Shown here: positions 1-9,907 of the stretch, piece after piece
Numbering within the stretch: position 1 is the first letter of the stretch
How the letters are laid out: each line of letters opens with the position of its first letter
The notes under the pieces: model-generated
The model's input: the letters and a program-made list of their open reading frames with translations, nothing else
The model's database searches: none
Told to the model about the DNA's origin: nothing
Source of the DNA: CAVQEK01 sp963711495
Lineage (GTDB): Bacteria > Bacteroidota > Bacteroidia > Cytophagales > Cyclobacteriaceae
DNA length: 64,000 bases
Direction: 5' to 3'
Assembly: GCA_963711495.1 (NCBI GenBank)
Contig: CAVQEK010000010.1
Span: 124,001-188,000 of the forward strand
Made by a program: the position numbers and the translations under genes

Positions 1-873
1 GGCATAATCTTCACAGCGTAATGCCTGGTAAGCCATGACGGCATGGCTTTTAATTTTGTCAGAGGTCTCTTTGCTGACGGTGGCCGGTATATCTATACGA
101 ATCGCTGCTTCATCCAGATATTTAGCGGTGTAGGTGTAAAAGTCATATGATTTGACCATGACGATCTCACCAGGATCCGAAGCTCTTGGCACTGCATTAC
201 CGATAACTGCACATTCCATTTCCCTGCCTTCAATAAATTCTTCCGCAATAATATTGTTGTCGTATTGAAAACTGTCTACAAGCGCTTCCTCAAATGCTGC
301 TTTGGAGCGCACTTTCGAGATCCCAACAGAAGATCCAAGTGCCCCTGATTTAATCATAAACGGGACACCTATTTCAGCTTCAATGGCCTCATAACTAATG
401 GAAGCTCGATTATGTATATTGAACCACATGTACCGCGCTACCGGTACACCTGATTCTTTCAGTATTTTTTTAGAAATGATCTTATCCATTGAAATCGCTG
501 AACCTAACACACCGGAACCCACTATTGGAATATCCAGGGCTTTGAGCATACCTTGTATACTACCGTCTTCACCGTCGGTGCCATGCAATACAGGAAATAC
601 TACATCGGGCACAATGCGCATTTCACCGGAACTATTCTGTAGCGCAGGAGTTGAAGGATCAAGGTTCAGATTTGCTATTTCGCCATTTTCTGCTTCGGGT
701 GATACATTATTGGCAAAATGCCAGCGTCCGGATTTATCAATGGCAATAAGACTAACGTCGAATTTATTCTTGTCGATATTCGTATAAACATTTTTGGCCG
801 AACGGATCGATATTTCGTGTTCAACAGACTTGCCACCATATAATATGACAACTTGTTTCCGATTATTACTCAT
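1..873 (-). CDS. ddl: D-alanine--D-alanine ligase, C-terminus cut by window edge
   Basis: Joins two D-alanines with ATP in the cytoplasm to give the dipeptide for peptidoglycan precursors. The reading frame opens with ATG at 873 (MSNNRKQVVILYGGKS) and stays open to base 1, so about 291 N-terminal residues are visible. The start has the family's first strand and glycine-rich loop followed by SVEHEISIRSA, then the conserved PVLHGTDGEDGSIQG segment and the ATP-grasp part with KSGALGSSVGISKV and AEEFIEGREMECAVIG. The C-terminal metal-binding end lies outside the window. It has no close partner here; the next gene on the same strand ends at 954-956, 80 bp upstream of this start. Confidence 0.93.
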   Translation of the reverse strand, partial: MSNNRKQVVILYGGKSVEHEISIRSAKNVYTNIDKNKFDVSLIAIDKSGRWHFANNVSPEAENGEIANLNLDPSTPALQNSSGEMRIVPDVVFPVLHGTDGEDGSIQGMLKALDIPIVGSGVLGSAISMDKIISKKILKESGVPVARYMWFNIHNRASISYEAIEAEIGVPFMIKSGALGSSVGISKVRSKAAFEEALVDSFQYDNNIIAEEFIEGREMECAVIGNAVPRASDPGEIVMVKSYDFYTYTAKYLDEAAIRIDIPATVSKETSDKIKSHAVMAYQALRCEDYA

Positions 874-953
874 ATGCTCAGATTTGAAACATCAAAAATA
901 GGAGTTCCAAACAAAGGAAGGAAAATATTCCAAAGAATAATTAAAGCAGAGAA

Positions 954-3137
954 TCAATAAATTACCAGCTTTTTGGATCGAACAAAGTCAGGGCCAACGA
1001 TCTTCAGGAAATATAAACCTGCAGCTTCACCTGGTAACTCTAATTGATATGTTTGGTTTAAGGCATCATGCAGTACCTTTTCAAAGATTTTTTTACCTGT
1101 CCGGTCGTACATTAAAATGTTCAAATCTTCCCGTTGGGCAGTGTACACGGCCAAATTAACATTGAATCCATGGGCAGGATTTGGGAAGAGAACAAAACTA
1201 TTGTTGGCAACATCAATCACATTGTCCTTGTTGGTTTTATAAAATTCTACATCATCGATGTACATATTATTACCAAAACCGTTGATTGATACAAATGCCA
1301 GCCGTACATCACTCATGCCTGCATATTGACTTAAATCTACCGATAAAGTCTTCCAATCATTTCTTCCGCTTGGCGACCAATTGGTTGAGCTACTGGTTGT
1401 CTCAAGATCCATGGCACGGAAAATGGCTGCCTGATTAAAATGATTTCCACAATCTGAAGAGACCATGACCTGCAATTGATCATCATATCCAGGATTCGAG
1501 GCATAAGAGACCTTAAAGAATACACTGGCAGCACCTGCATCGGAAAAATCAAGCACCGGACTCACCAGCCAGTCTCGTTGGGTTTGTCTGTCGTATTGGA
1601 ACAAATTGATATATGCGGCCCGGTTGGTCTGTTGACCATTGTCCGCATTGGCAATGTTCCAGGTAATATCGGCATCAGGATTCAGTACTGTCCAGGAAGT
1701 ACTGGCGATATCAGATGCTTCAAACTGCTCCCTTAATGGTATAAAATCGGTATTGTCATTAACAGCAAAATAAGAACTTTTTGCATTGTTGGCTACATCA
1801 ATGTCCACCTGATTCTCTGTTATTTCCAATGAGGAAGCAAATTGGTAGCTGCCATTTTGCAATTCTTCTGTGGGCAAATTCACTGTTACAGCTTCTCCCG
1901 GTAATATCGAATCTCCAGAATATGTATATTCTCCGGAAGTAAGATCGGTGAAGTCGTATTGTAATTTGAAGGTGCCTGCGGAAATAGTTCCATTATTCAA
2001 AACCACTACTTGTGGATTTATAATATGATCACAAGTTATATTGATGGGTGACTGAATGGATTGTATGGAAAGATCATAATACTTTTCACCGGGAGGAATT
2101 GCCCCGACGGAAGAAAGCAATGATAATCTGCGCGGGGCGTTTTCTAAAACCACAAACATCCGCTCCACCTGTTGCCTCGTAAACGTATTCATGCAGGCAT
2201 CGGCGGTGTAATACATATAATTCTCATACATATCCTGACTGCCACAGGTATAAACGGTACCAGGACAAAGTCCATTGTAATCTGTTGAAGAGATTGGTGT
2301 ATCTGCTACGTAATCATCACCGCAATTTCCATTGGCATCGCCCCAAACATGTCGCAAACCAAAATAATGACCCAGTTCGTGGGTACAGGTTCTGCCGAGA
2401 TCATAGGTAGACCGGATGTTTGATCCCGGTGTTTTTGCAACTGATCCAAATACTTCATAATCAATATACACGCCATCGGTCAGGCGGTTGGTTTTATCTT
2501 CATTCTCCAAACCGGGCAGATTGATATCCGGATATTGAGCCACACCCAGATAATCACCACTAAAATTCACCACCCAGATGTTCAGATAGTCTTCTGCCGG
2601 CCAGTAACTCAACGCGGCAATTTTATCACGCTCAAAAATACTGTAGCTGGTTTGCAATCCTTGAACACGCACAATACCATTGGTTGGATTTCCATTCGGA
2701 TCTCGTTTTGCCAGCACAAACTGCACATTCATTTTGCCGGTGACTGACAAAAATTCCGGTTCAGTCTTGGTGGTATCACTATTCAACCGTTTAAAATCTT
2801 CATTAATTACTGTAATCTGGTCGATTACCTGTTGATCGGAAATATTGGTTCCTTGTCCAATAGATTCACCATTATGAATGACGTGCACCACTACCGGAAT
2901 AATGGATGGTTGTTCCTTGGTTCCTTCGGTCCCCAACAATTGTGGTCGATTTCGGTGTTCCTGAATCTTATTCGCAATCCACTGCTCAAATTGCTCTTTG
3001 GTAGGTACCCCTGAATGATGACGTTGTCTGAAAGCCTCAGCAATTTCCGTAGCGCAGCGTTTTTGAGCGATCAGAGGAAGACTCGATATAAGGCTCAGAA
3101 GTGCAATAAAGATTAGAATTTGAGCCGATTTTCCCAT
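954..3137 (-). CDS. secreted M43 (pappalysin-type) metalloprotease with T9SS sorting domain
   Basis: A 727-residue exported zinc endopeptidase. It opens with a hydrophobic signal peptide ending near SSLPLIAQ. The catalytic signature HELGHYFGLRH sits around residue 253, with the Met-turn region ending in ACMNTFTRQQVERM, the arrangement of cytophagalysin-like M43 proteases. A CARDB-like beta domain follows (about residues 350-450), then a MAM or jelly-roll-like region with paired SWTVLN and MYIDDVEFYK segments. The last 75 residues (FVLFPNPAHGFNVNL to SKKLVIY) form a Por-secretion-system C-terminal sorting domain, so the enzyme is probably exported by type IX secretion and either released or anchored at the surface. 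Substrate cannot be told from sequence. It stands alone, with 188 bp of gene-free DNA upstream. Confidence 0.9.
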   Translation of the reverse strand: MGKSAQILIFIALLSLISSLPLIAQKRCATEIAEAFRQRHHSGVPTKEQFEQWIANKIQEHRNRPQLLGTEGTKEQPSIIPVVVHVIHNGESIGQGTNISDQQVIDQITVINEDFKRLNSDTTKTEPEFLSVTGKMNVQFVLAKRDPNGNPTNGIVRVQGLQTSYSIFERDKIAALSYWPAEDYLNIWVVNFSGDYLGVAQYPDINLPGLENEDKTNRLTDGVYIDYEVFGSVAKTPGSNIRSTYDLGRTCTHELGHYFGLRHVWGDANGNCGDDYVADTPISSTDYNGLCPGTVYTCGSQDMYENYMYYTADACMNTFTRQQVERMFVVLENAPRRLSLLSSVGAIPPGEKYYDLSIQSIQSPINITCDHIINPQVVVLNNGTISAGTFKLQYDFTDLTSGEYTYSGDSILPGEAVTVNLPTEELQNGSYQFASSLEITENQVDIDVANNAKSSYFAVNDNTDFIPLREQFEASDIASTSWTVLNPDADITWNIANADNGQQTNRAAYINLFQYDRQTQRDWLVSPVLDFSDAGAASVFFKVSYASNPGYDDQLQVMVSSDCGNHFNQAAIFRAMDLETTSSSTNWSPSGRNDWKTLSVDLSQYAGMSDVRLAFVSINGFGNNMYIDDVEFYKTNKDNVIDVANNSFVLFPNPAHGFNVNLAVYTAQREDLNILMYDRTGKKIFEKVLHDALNQTYQLELPGEAAGLYFLKIVGPDFVRSKKLVIY

Positions 3138-3325
3138 TTGATTTATTCCGAACTACAATAGCCCGTAAAATTATCTCTTTTCTGTTAAAAATGTATTAAA
3201 GGCTTTTGCCATATTCAACCAACAAATCAATAAACGATACTCGTTGGGAAAAAATGCTTTATTAAGCTTTCAATTTTCAATATTTAAAAAATAAATTCAG
3301 GTCCGAATATTATTAGCAATACCTG

Positions 3326-3625
3326 TTACATGAAATTTTCCGGCAGTCTTGCATTCGGATCATCCTGGGCAGTGATGTTGATGGCTTCCACCGCAGTGAT
3401 TTCGGGAATAGCTCTCTTAAGTGCTTCTTCTACACCCGCTTTCAAAGTCATTGTTGACATCGGACAAGAACCACACGCACCCAGCAATTCGAGACGTACT
3501 ACATTTGTTGGTGTAATTTCCAGAATTTTTACATTTCCACCGTCAGCTTCAAGATATGGCCGAATGGCATTCAAAGCATTTTCAACCTTACCATACAAAC
3601 TCTTCACTTCAACCGTGTTTTTCAT
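3326..3625 (-). CDS. NifU-like C-terminal domain Fe-S scaffold/carrier protein
   Basis: A 99-residue stand-alone NifU C-terminal (Nfu) domain. The conserved cysteine pair C51-x-x-C54 in LLGACGSCPMSTMTLKAG is where these proteins hold or pass on an iron-sulfur cluster in the cytoplasm. N-terminal residues EVKSLYGKVENALNAIRPYLEADGG match the usual helix leading into the fold. It lies 8 bp downstream of the Mrp-type ATPase on the same strand, so the two are almost certainly co-transcribed. That pairing fits a role in Fe-S cluster assembly or trafficking. Confidence 0.92.
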   Translation of the reverse strand: MKNTVEVKSLYGKVENALNAIRPYLEADGGNVKILEITPTNVVRLELLGACGSCPMSTMTLKAGVEEALKRAIPEITAVEAINITAQDDPNARLPENFM

Positions 3626-3633
3626 TTTATTGA

Positions 3634-4731
3634 TTAAGCCTTTATTTCAACCACTTTCGTTTTTTCCTGACTGGCATTGCGAATGGCTACCTGTTGAGCT
3701 AGACTTTCTGCCAATCTTCGGAAGGCGACAGCCGTAGGGCCTTCTTTCATGGCTGCCGGGTATCCGTTATCACCACTTTCCCTAATGCTTTGGACCAATG
3801 GTATTTGTCCTAAAAAGGGTACATTCTGTTTCTCTGCCAACTGTTTGCCACCCTCTTTACCGAAAATATAATACTTATGGTCCGGAAGTTCTTCAGGTGT
3901 AAAATACGCCATATTTTCAACAATACCCAGAACCGGAACATTGATTTGTGGTTGTCTGAACATTGCTAATCCTTTTATGGCATCTGCCAGTGCAACTTTC
4001 TGGGGCGTGGTAACGATCACCGCACCGGTAACCGGAATAGTCTGGACCAGGGTTAAATGTATATCACTTGTGCCTGGTGGCAGGTCAAACAGCAAATAAT
4101 CCAGTTCTCCCCAATCGGTATCGCTGATGAACTGCTTCAATGCCGAACTGGCCATGGGACCCCGCCATACAATGGCATTATCAGCCGGTGCCAAAAAGCC
4201 AATCGAAATCAGTTTAACACCATATTGCTCAATCGGTACAATCCAGTTTTTTTCACCTTCTTTTTTTACCGTCGGTTGTTCGTTTTCACAATTGAACATG
4301 GTGGGCATGGAAGGTCCGAAGATATCAGCATCAATCAACCCTACTTTTGCACCGGCTTTGGCCAATGAAACAGCCAAATTAGCGGTCACGGTAGATTTGC
4401 CCACCCCTCCTTTTCCGGAAGCTACCGCGATCAGATTTTTAATATTGGGCAGAAGTGGTAAATTTTCACCCCTCCCTGAAGTTACATTGGATGTGATCTC
4501 TATCTCAACTTCTAAATCCGAAAAACCTAATCCAGCAATGGCATCCAGACAGTCTTGTTTTATTTTTTCTTTGAGCGGACATGCCGGGGTCGTTAATTCA
4601 ACCCTGAAAAAAACCTTACTCCCTTCAATAATGATTTTATCGATCATGCCCAAACTCACCAGGTCTTTCCCAAGATCAGGATCTTTTACGGTCGATAACG
4701 CTTTGAGTATATCTTCTTTTTTTACAGCCAT
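3634..4731 (-). CDS. Mrp/ApbC family iron-sulfur carrier P-loop ATPase
   Basis: A 365-residue cytoplasmic ATPase of the MinD/ParA-like Mrp family that moves Fe-S clusters to target proteins. Residues 1-90 form a MIP18 (DUF59) domain (LSTVKDPDLGKDLVSLGMI, TTPACPLKEKI). The ATPase part starts with the deviant Walker A GKGGVGKS near residue 105, followed by DADIFGPSMPTMF, the DLPPGTSDIHLT switch region, and ENMAYFTPEELPDHKYYIFG. Length and order are standard for the Bacteroidota family. Start ATG at 4731; 328 bp of noncoding DNA separates it from divergent dnaG. The NifU-like gene follows after 8 bp, supporting a joint Fe-S role. Confidence 0.93.
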   Translation of the reverse strand: MAVKKEDILKALSTVKDPDLGKDLVSLGMIDKIIIEGSKVFFRVELTTPACPLKEKIKQDCLDAIAGLGFSDLEVEIEITSNVTSGRGENLPLLPNIKNLIAVASGKGGVGKSTVTANLAVSLAKAGAKVGLIDADIFGPSMPTMFNCENEQPTVKKEGEKNWIVPIEQYGVKLISIGFLAPADNAIVWRGPMASSALKQFISDTDWGELDYLLFDLPPGTSDIHLTLVQTIPVTGAVIVTTPQKVALADAIKGLAMFRQPQINVPVLGIVENMAYFTPEELPDHKYYIFGKEGGKQLAEKQNVPFLGQIPLVQSIRESGDNGYPAAMKEGPTAVAFRRLAESLAQQVAIRNASQEKTKVVEIKA

Positions 4732-5059
4732 TTAACCTTAAAATTCATTTACCTTTAAAACTATAAATAACAATTTTGGTTGCGATTAATTATAATTAGT
4801 CCAAATTAAAAGCAAATATCGGAAATTTTCATTGGTTTAATATGAAATTGCAATTCATTTCATCAATCTCCCAAGAGTACGCATTTTATCACCTGTTCAA
4901 AACAACATCAATTGTATGTCAATCAACGTTCAACGTCATGGTGCAATCGTACTTTTGATCTAAAGGAATATGGACTTATTTGATACGATTAAAATTGCAT
5001 TAATTATTCTGGTTGTGCATAAAACCTATTAATTTTGATGCCCATCTTAAATAAATTCC
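4732..5059. other. intergenic region between divergent mrp and dnaG
   Basis: About 330 AT-rich bases between divergent starts. It must hold both promoters, but I see no textbook TAnnTTTG box at a convincing distance from either gene and no hairpin or ORF worth naming. Confidence 0.5.
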
Positions 5060-6964
5060 ATGAGGCTGAGTAACGAAACCATTGATGAAATAAAAAACCG
5101 CATTGACATTGTTGATGTGGTCAGTGAATTTGTAAAACTCAAGCGTGTAGGACAAAATTACCGGGGCCACAGCCCATTTACTGATGAAAAGTCTCCCTCA
5201 TTTTTCGTGTTTCCCAAAAATGAAAATTTTAAGGATTTTAGTTCCGGTAAGCAAGGCGACGCCATTAAATTCATCATGGAGTATGATGGCCTGAGTTATG
5301 TGGATGCCCTCTTATTTCTTGCCAAAAAATATGGAGTAGAAATTCGGGAGGTGGACCAGACCCAGGAAGAAATACAGGAACAAAATGTAAGGGACAGCCT
5401 TCATATTGTTCTTAATTTCGCCAAAGAATATTATAAAAATACACTCTGGACCTCGGAGAAGGGCAAAAGTATCGGTTTATCCTATTTTAAAGAACGAGGG
5501 TTTTCCAAAGAAACCATCGAAAAATTCGAGTTGGGTTACAGCATGGATCAGTGGGACGCCCTGGAAAAAGAAGCTAATTCCAAGGGTTACAATCTGGAAC
5601 TGTTGGAAAAAGCCGGTTTGATCGTGCGCAAGGATGACAAACATTATGACCGGTTCAGAGGACGCGTAATTTTTCCCATTCACAATTCCACTGGCAAAAC
5701 CATTGCCTTTGGAGCCAGGATCCTCAAGAAAAGTGAAAACCAGCCAAAATATCTCAATTCACCAGAGACAGAGGTTTATCACAAAAGCAACATCCTTTAC
5801 GGTATATTTCAAGCCAGAAAAGCCATCAGAGCACAAGATAATTGTTACCTGGTGGAGGGTTACACCGATGTCATCTCCATGCACCAGGCTGGTGTGCATA
5901 ATGTGGTTGCTTCTTCCGGAACCTCATTAACCGAACCGCAGATCAAACTGATAAAAAGGCATACCGAAAACATTACCGTACTTTTCGATGGTGATCCTGC
6001 CGGCATCAGGGCATCGCTGCGCGGCATAGATATGATCCTGGAACAAGGAATGAATGTGCGGGCGCTTGTCTTCCCCGATAATGAGGACCCCGACAGCTAC
6101 TCCCAAAAACTGGGAACCCTGGGTTTTCAGGAATATCTCAAAGACCACAACCAGGACTTTATCAGTTTCAAGACTAAATTATTGTCTGCGGACCAGTCCG
6201 ATGATCCGATAAAAAAAGCCAACACCATCAACCAAATTATTTCCAGTATTTCGCTGATCCCAGATCCCGTAAAGCGGGCCGTTTACATGCAACAAACCGG
6301 CAATCTGCTGGAGATGGACGAACAGGTGTTATATGGTGAACTAAACAAAATCCTTATTGGCAAAAGACAGGAAAAAAGGAAGCAACCGGACAGCGAACCC
6401 GGGCCGGACATCATCCTGGAGAAAATACCTGAAAAACCAAAAACCGCCATTGATTCGGTCATGTTGCAGGAACAGGAGACCATACGTCTGCTTATTAATT
6501 ATGGATTTAATGAAATAGAAGAAAAATACAGCCTGTTTGATCATTACCAGGATGAGTTGAGTGATGTCAGTTTCTCCACGCCTGTTTTTGAGGAGATCCT
6601 TCAGATTTTCAAAAAAAATCTGACGGTGGGTAAAATCATTGATGCAGAATACCTGATCAAAAATGCCCCTGACCATATTAGGGAAATAGTAATTGAACTG
6701 GTGAGTTCCCCTTATGAAATCAGCAAAAACTGGGAACGATACAAGATCTTTATTCCCAAAGAAATTGACATTCTCCATAACTCGGTATACACCAATATCT
6801 TGAGATTGAAATTCCATAAGATCAAAAAACTTATTGCCTTTAACCTAGAGTCAATGAAATCTGAAAATGATCCTGCAGCGATCACTGAACTCCAAAAAAT
6901 AAGTATGGAATTAAAAAAAGCGGAAGCGGAATTTGCCAAACCCCTAGGCATCGTAGTTTCCTAA
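5060..6964 (+). CDS. dnaG: DNA primase DnaG
   Basis: A 634-residue replicative primase that makes RNA primers at the fork. Order: N-terminal module (1-95), catalytic core with the TOPRIM fold (LVEGYTDVISMHQAG near residue 263 and LFDGDPAG near 307 carrying the metal-binding acidic residues), then a helicase-binding C-terminal part (about 450-634). The N-terminal module keeps the shape of the zinc-binding domain but not its ligands: the usual CPFH reads SPFT (S38, T41) and the usual CFGC pair reads DFSSG (D59, S62). It therefore cannot bind zinc in the classical way. I recall the same substitution in other Bacteroidota DnaG, so it is probably lineage-typical rather than a defect. Start ATG at 5060. 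Confidence 0.95.
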   Translation: MRLSNETIDEIKNRIDIVDVVSEFVKLKRVGQNYRGHSPFTDEKSPSFFVFPKNENFKDFSSGKQGDAIKFIMEYDGLSYVDALLFLAKKYGVEIREVDQTQEEIQEQNVRDSLHIVLNFAKEYYKNTLWTSEKGKSIGLSYFKERGFSKETIEKFELGYSMDQWDALEKEANSKGYNLELLEKAGLIVRKDDKHYDRFRGRVIFPIHNSTGKTIAFGARILKKSENQPKYLNSPETEVYHKSNILYGIFQARKAIRAQDNCYLVEGYTDVISMHQAGVHNVVASSGTSLTEPQIKLIKRHTENITVLFDGDPAGIRASLRGIDMILEQGMNVRALVFPDNEDPDSYSQKLGTLGFQEYLKDHNQDFISFKTKLLSADQSDDPIKKANTINQIISSISLIPDPVKRAVYMQQTGNLLEMDEQVLYGELNKILIGKRQEKRKQPDSEPGPDIILEKIPEKPKTAIDSVMLQEQETIRLLINYGFNEIEEKYSLFDHYQDELSDVSFSTPVFEEILQIFKKNLTVGKIIDAEYLIKNAPDHIREIVIELVSSPYEISKNWERYKIFIPKEIDILHNSVYTNILRLKFHKIKKLIAFNLESMKSENDPAAITELQKISMELKKAEAEFAKPLGIVVS

Positions 6965-7102
6965 TTGAAGTAAGTCTCACCCTTTCTAAATTCTGTATAT
7001 TTAACATTTTTTATTCGACCTGTTCTCCAAAAACATTAAATCACAGTGATTCTTTCATTTTGAACGATCATGATTTAAATTGATGGCCAAAACTTTTTAA
7101 AC

Positions 7103-8431
7103 ATGAAAAACACCCGTAGAGACTTTATTAAAAATTCTTCCGCCATATTGGCTGGTGCCACCATTGCCCCTGCAACGGTATTTGCTGAAAAAGCAAGAAA
7201 TAAAAAATCCGTTGCACCCAGCGATCAAATTAAAGTGGGTTTGGTGGGATGTAATGGCATGGGATTTTCAGATCTTCACAGATTTGTCGCTCAGCCAGGC
7301 GTTGAGTGTATTGCAATGTGTGATGTAGACCAGAACGTGCTGAACAGAAGGTCTGAAGACCTGGAAAAACTCGCTGGAAATAAGGCAAAATTACATGGTG
7401 ATTATCGAAAATTGCTGGATAACAAAGATATCGATGTGGTTGTTGTCGGCACCCCAGATCACTGGCATTGTCTCATTTTATCTGATGCCTGCGAAGCTGG
7501 CAAAGATGTGTATTGTGAAAAACCGCTGGCCAACTCCATTCATGAATGTGATCTGATGGTGAACGTTGCCCGAAAAAATAACCGGATTGTCCAGGTTGGC
7601 CAATGGCAGCGCAGCGGACCTCATTGGAAAAATGCCATCGACTACGTTTACTCCGGTAAACTGGGCAAAATCAGAACCGTAAAGACCTGGGCTTACCAGG
7701 GTTGGATGAAGCCAATACCCGTAAAACCAGATCAACCTGCCCCCGAAGGAGTAGATTATGATTTTTGGCTCGGTCCGGCACCCAAAAGACCATTTAACCC
7801 CAATCGTTTTCATTTCAATTTCCGCTGGTTTTGGGATTATGCCGGAGGGTTGATGACTGACTGGGGCGTGCATATCATCGATTTTGGTTTGTACGGCATG
7901 AAAGCTCAATTGCCCAAATCTGTGATGGCTTCCGGTGGTAAATTTGCTTATCCCGATGATGCTTCTGAAACACCGGATACCTTGCAGGCTATTTATGAAT
8001 TTGATGATTTCACCATGATCTGGGAACATGCTACGGGTATAGATGGTGGCCCCTATGGCAGAAATCACGGAGTGGCCTTCATCGGAAACAACGGGACCCT
8101 GGTGGTTGACCGCGGTGGCTGGGAAGTGATACCGGAAACTGAAGGGGATCATTATAAACTGGAAGCATTTCCACCTCAAAGCCAGCACGGCGATGATCTG
8201 GAATTGCACGTCAAAAATTTCCTCGAATGTATTAAAACGAGGACATTACCCAATTGTGACATAGCCATTGCCGCGAATACAGCCAAAGTAGCCCATATGG
8301 GTAATATTGCGTATCGAACGGGTCACAAGATTTTCTGGGACAAAAGCAGCAATCAATTTGTGAACGATTCCGATGCAAATGGCTATTTGTCGAAAGATTA
8401 TCGTAAACCGTGGAAAATACCCAAAGCATAG
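7103..8431 (+). CDS. Tat-exported Gfo/Idh/MocA family oxidoreductase
   Basis: A 442-residue NAD(P)-dependent sugar or sugar-derivative oxidoreductase. A twin-arginine signal (TRRDFIKNSSAILAGATIAPA) marks folded export to the periplasm, as is common for this family in Bacteroidota. The Rossmann fold begins at IKVGLVGCNGMG, and the motif CEKPLANS, which carries the family's conserved lysine-proline, lies near residue 140. The second domain has FNFRWFWDYAGGLMTDWGVHIIDF. It belongs to the same subfamily as the gene at 47928. Stop is TAG, and a strong terminator hairpin follows at 8460. Substrate cannot be predicted. Confidence 0.9.
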   Translation: MKNTRRDFIKNSSAILAGATIAPATVFAEKARNKKSVAPSDQIKVGLVGCNGMGFSDLHRFVAQPGVECIAMCDVDQNVLNRRSEDLEKLAGNKAKLHGDYRKLLDNKDIDVVVVGTPDHWHCLILSDACEAGKDVYCEKPLANSIHECDLMVNVARKNNRIVQVGQWQRSGPHWKNAIDYVYSGKLGKIRTVKTWAYQGWMKPIPVKPDQPAPEGVDYDFWLGPAPKRPFNPNRFHFNFRWFWDYAGGLMTDWGVHIIDFGLYGMKAQLPKSVMASGGKFAYPDDASETPDTLQAIYEFDDFTMIWEHATGIDGGPYGRNHGVAFIGNNGTLVVDRGGWEVIPETEGDHYKLEAFPPQSQHGDDLELHVKNFLECIKTRTLPNCDIAIAANTAKVAHMGNIAYRTGHKIFWDKSSNQFVNDSDANGYLSKDYRKPWKIPKA

Positions 8432-8459
8432 TCAATATCAAAACTTAAAATATTCGAAT

Positions 8460-8486
8460 AATGCAGGCCAAAAACCTGCATTTTTT
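8460..8486 (+). terminator. rho-independent terminator after the Gfo/Idh/MocA gene
   Basis: Perfect 8-bp stem AATGCAGG/CCTGCATT around a CCAAAAA loop, followed by six T. It lies 28 bp after the stop at 8431. It covers the apparent ATG at 8461, so that ATG is not a credible start for the ORF that follows. Confidence 0.85.
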
Positions 8487-8700
8487 GTGGAACCAAAATG
8501 ACAATCAATTAATCAGGTCTTATAATATTGAGTTTAAGGTAAAAAACGTGGTTTTCGACTCTTATCCCACTAATCAATACTTCATTAAAACCAGTCATTG
8601 TTTGACTGAATTTTTTATTTACTCAGTATTATTATTCAAATACTATTTAATTTCATATATTGAATTAGAAAATTTTAGTTCGCCTAAATATTTTTTATAT

Positions 8701-9727
8701 TATATACAATGGGAAGAACATAGAATTGAAAAGTTAAAAGAATGGGAAGATAAGTATAAAACAAGGTTAATGAGCCTATTTCTTAGGTGATCGGCCAGGA
8801 ATGGAGACAAAAATTGGTAATGATATTTATTCTTTGTTTTATGATATTTTAGGAAGTTTTGAACCTAAGTTGGAAAAAGAAAATAAAGTTGATTTGATTT
8901 GTTCTTGCATAGTCGCTGGAGGAGTTACAATAGCTGGATTTTCTATTGCCAATTTATTAAAAGAGTATGTAAATAATTTTAATGTAATTATACCATATAA
9001 AGCTTATTCAGCTGGAACATTATTAGCATTAGGGGCTCAAGAAATTATCATGAGTAAGTTGGAACAGTTAACTCCAATTGACCCTTCTGTTAATTCTCCC
9101 TATAATCCCGTGGCCCAAGTCCACCCGGGGTGGTAGCGTCCACCAAATTTTCTTTCTGTATCCGTTGAGGATTGTATAGGCTATATTAAACTTGCAAAAA
9201 AAGAGGCTGGATTAGAAAAGGATTTAAAAGATGTTTTCTTAGCCCTAAGTCAAAATGTAAGACCAATGGCTTTGGGATCAGTATATAGAGCTCGAGAACA
9301 AATTAAATTATTAGCTAATAAGCTATTAAACCATCACATTGAAGACAGTGATCGAAAAGAAAGAATAATCAATGCCTTAACGGAGGAATTATTATCTCAT
9401 GATTATTTTATATCCAAAACTGAGGCAAAACAGATTGGTCTGAATATTGTTGACTGTGATGATGAAAGAGAACGTCTTATGTGGGATATATATAGTCTTT
9501 ATGCTGATGATTTAAAAATTAATGATAGATATAATCCAGAAAAGGAAATTGGTGGTCAAAATAGTGTTAATATTACGACTGAAAGGGCGTATATTGAAAA
9601 TGTTAAGGTATCCTATAGTTTTATGTCAAAAAAAATATTGGAGCGTGTAAATATAACTCGTCCGGGTGGAATACCGGAAACAGCAATAAGAGAGAGAATA
9701 TTATTTGAAGGTTGGGAAAAAAATTAA
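8701..9727 (+). pseudogene. decayed serine dehydrogenase proteinase (SDH_sah, ClpP/SppA-like fold) gene
   Basis: Joining three reading-frame pieces gives a protein of the SDH proteinase family. The N-terminal piece (WEEHRIEKLKEWEDKYKTRLM) ends in one frame at 8790. The next frame carries AYFLGDRPGMETKIGNDIY from 8774, so one extra base lies near 8770-8775. This frame covers GGVTIAGFSIANLLKEY, IIPYKAYSAGTLLALGA (catalytic-serine region) and LTPIDPSVNSPYNP. It then meets an in-frame TAG at 9134-9136 and resumes in the same frame with LSVSVEDCIGYIKLAKKE and PMALGSVYRAREQ to the stop at 9725-9727. The stretch before GGVTIAG also looks altered, lacking the usual YSxGG. Very AT-rich. The frame stays open upstream to 8461 without a good start. 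A sequencing error at one site is possible, but two lesions favour a dead gene. Confidence 0.75.
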
Positions 9728-9731
9728 AATT

Positions 9732-9905
9732 ATGGATAATTCAAAATATTATTATCAAAATCTTTTCTACAATTCGTCAGGCATTGAATTAAATAAGATA
9801 TGGGATAATTCAAAGGCTGATAAGAATTATAGTAACAATGTATTAATTATCACATCACAAATTGTATCAACACCAAAACTTGAAGACAGTAGTGATAAAA
9901 AATAA
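9732..9905 (+). CDS. small hypothetical protein upstream of PIN gene
   Basis: A 57-residue protein from ATG 9732 (MDNSKYYYQNLFYN to EDSSDKK), not recognised. It is rich in Asn, Ser and Lys, with an acidic-basic C-terminal tail and no hydrophobic segment. It starts 4 bp after the SDH remnant and ends 2 bp before the PIN-domain gene, so the three look like one transcript. By position it could be an antitoxin for the PIN protein, but it shows no known antitoxin DNA-binding motif. Confidence 0.5.
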   Translation: MDNSKYYYQNLFYNSSGIELNKIWDNSKADKNYSNNVLIITSQIVSTPKLEDSSDKK

Positions 9906-9907
9906 AA

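Noticed and set aside
8461..8790. 109-residue ORF starting at ATG 8461
   Set aside because: The ATG lies inside a clear terminator hairpin, and the end of the frame continues into the SDH proteinase remnant after a frameshift; it is not a separate gene.
9110..9145. CCACCC-G-GGGTGG palindrome and repeated GTCCACC in the SDH remnant as an insertion footprint
   Set aside because: Removing the 19-bp unit between the repeats breaks the reading frame rather than restoring it, so a simple insertion does not explain the TAG.
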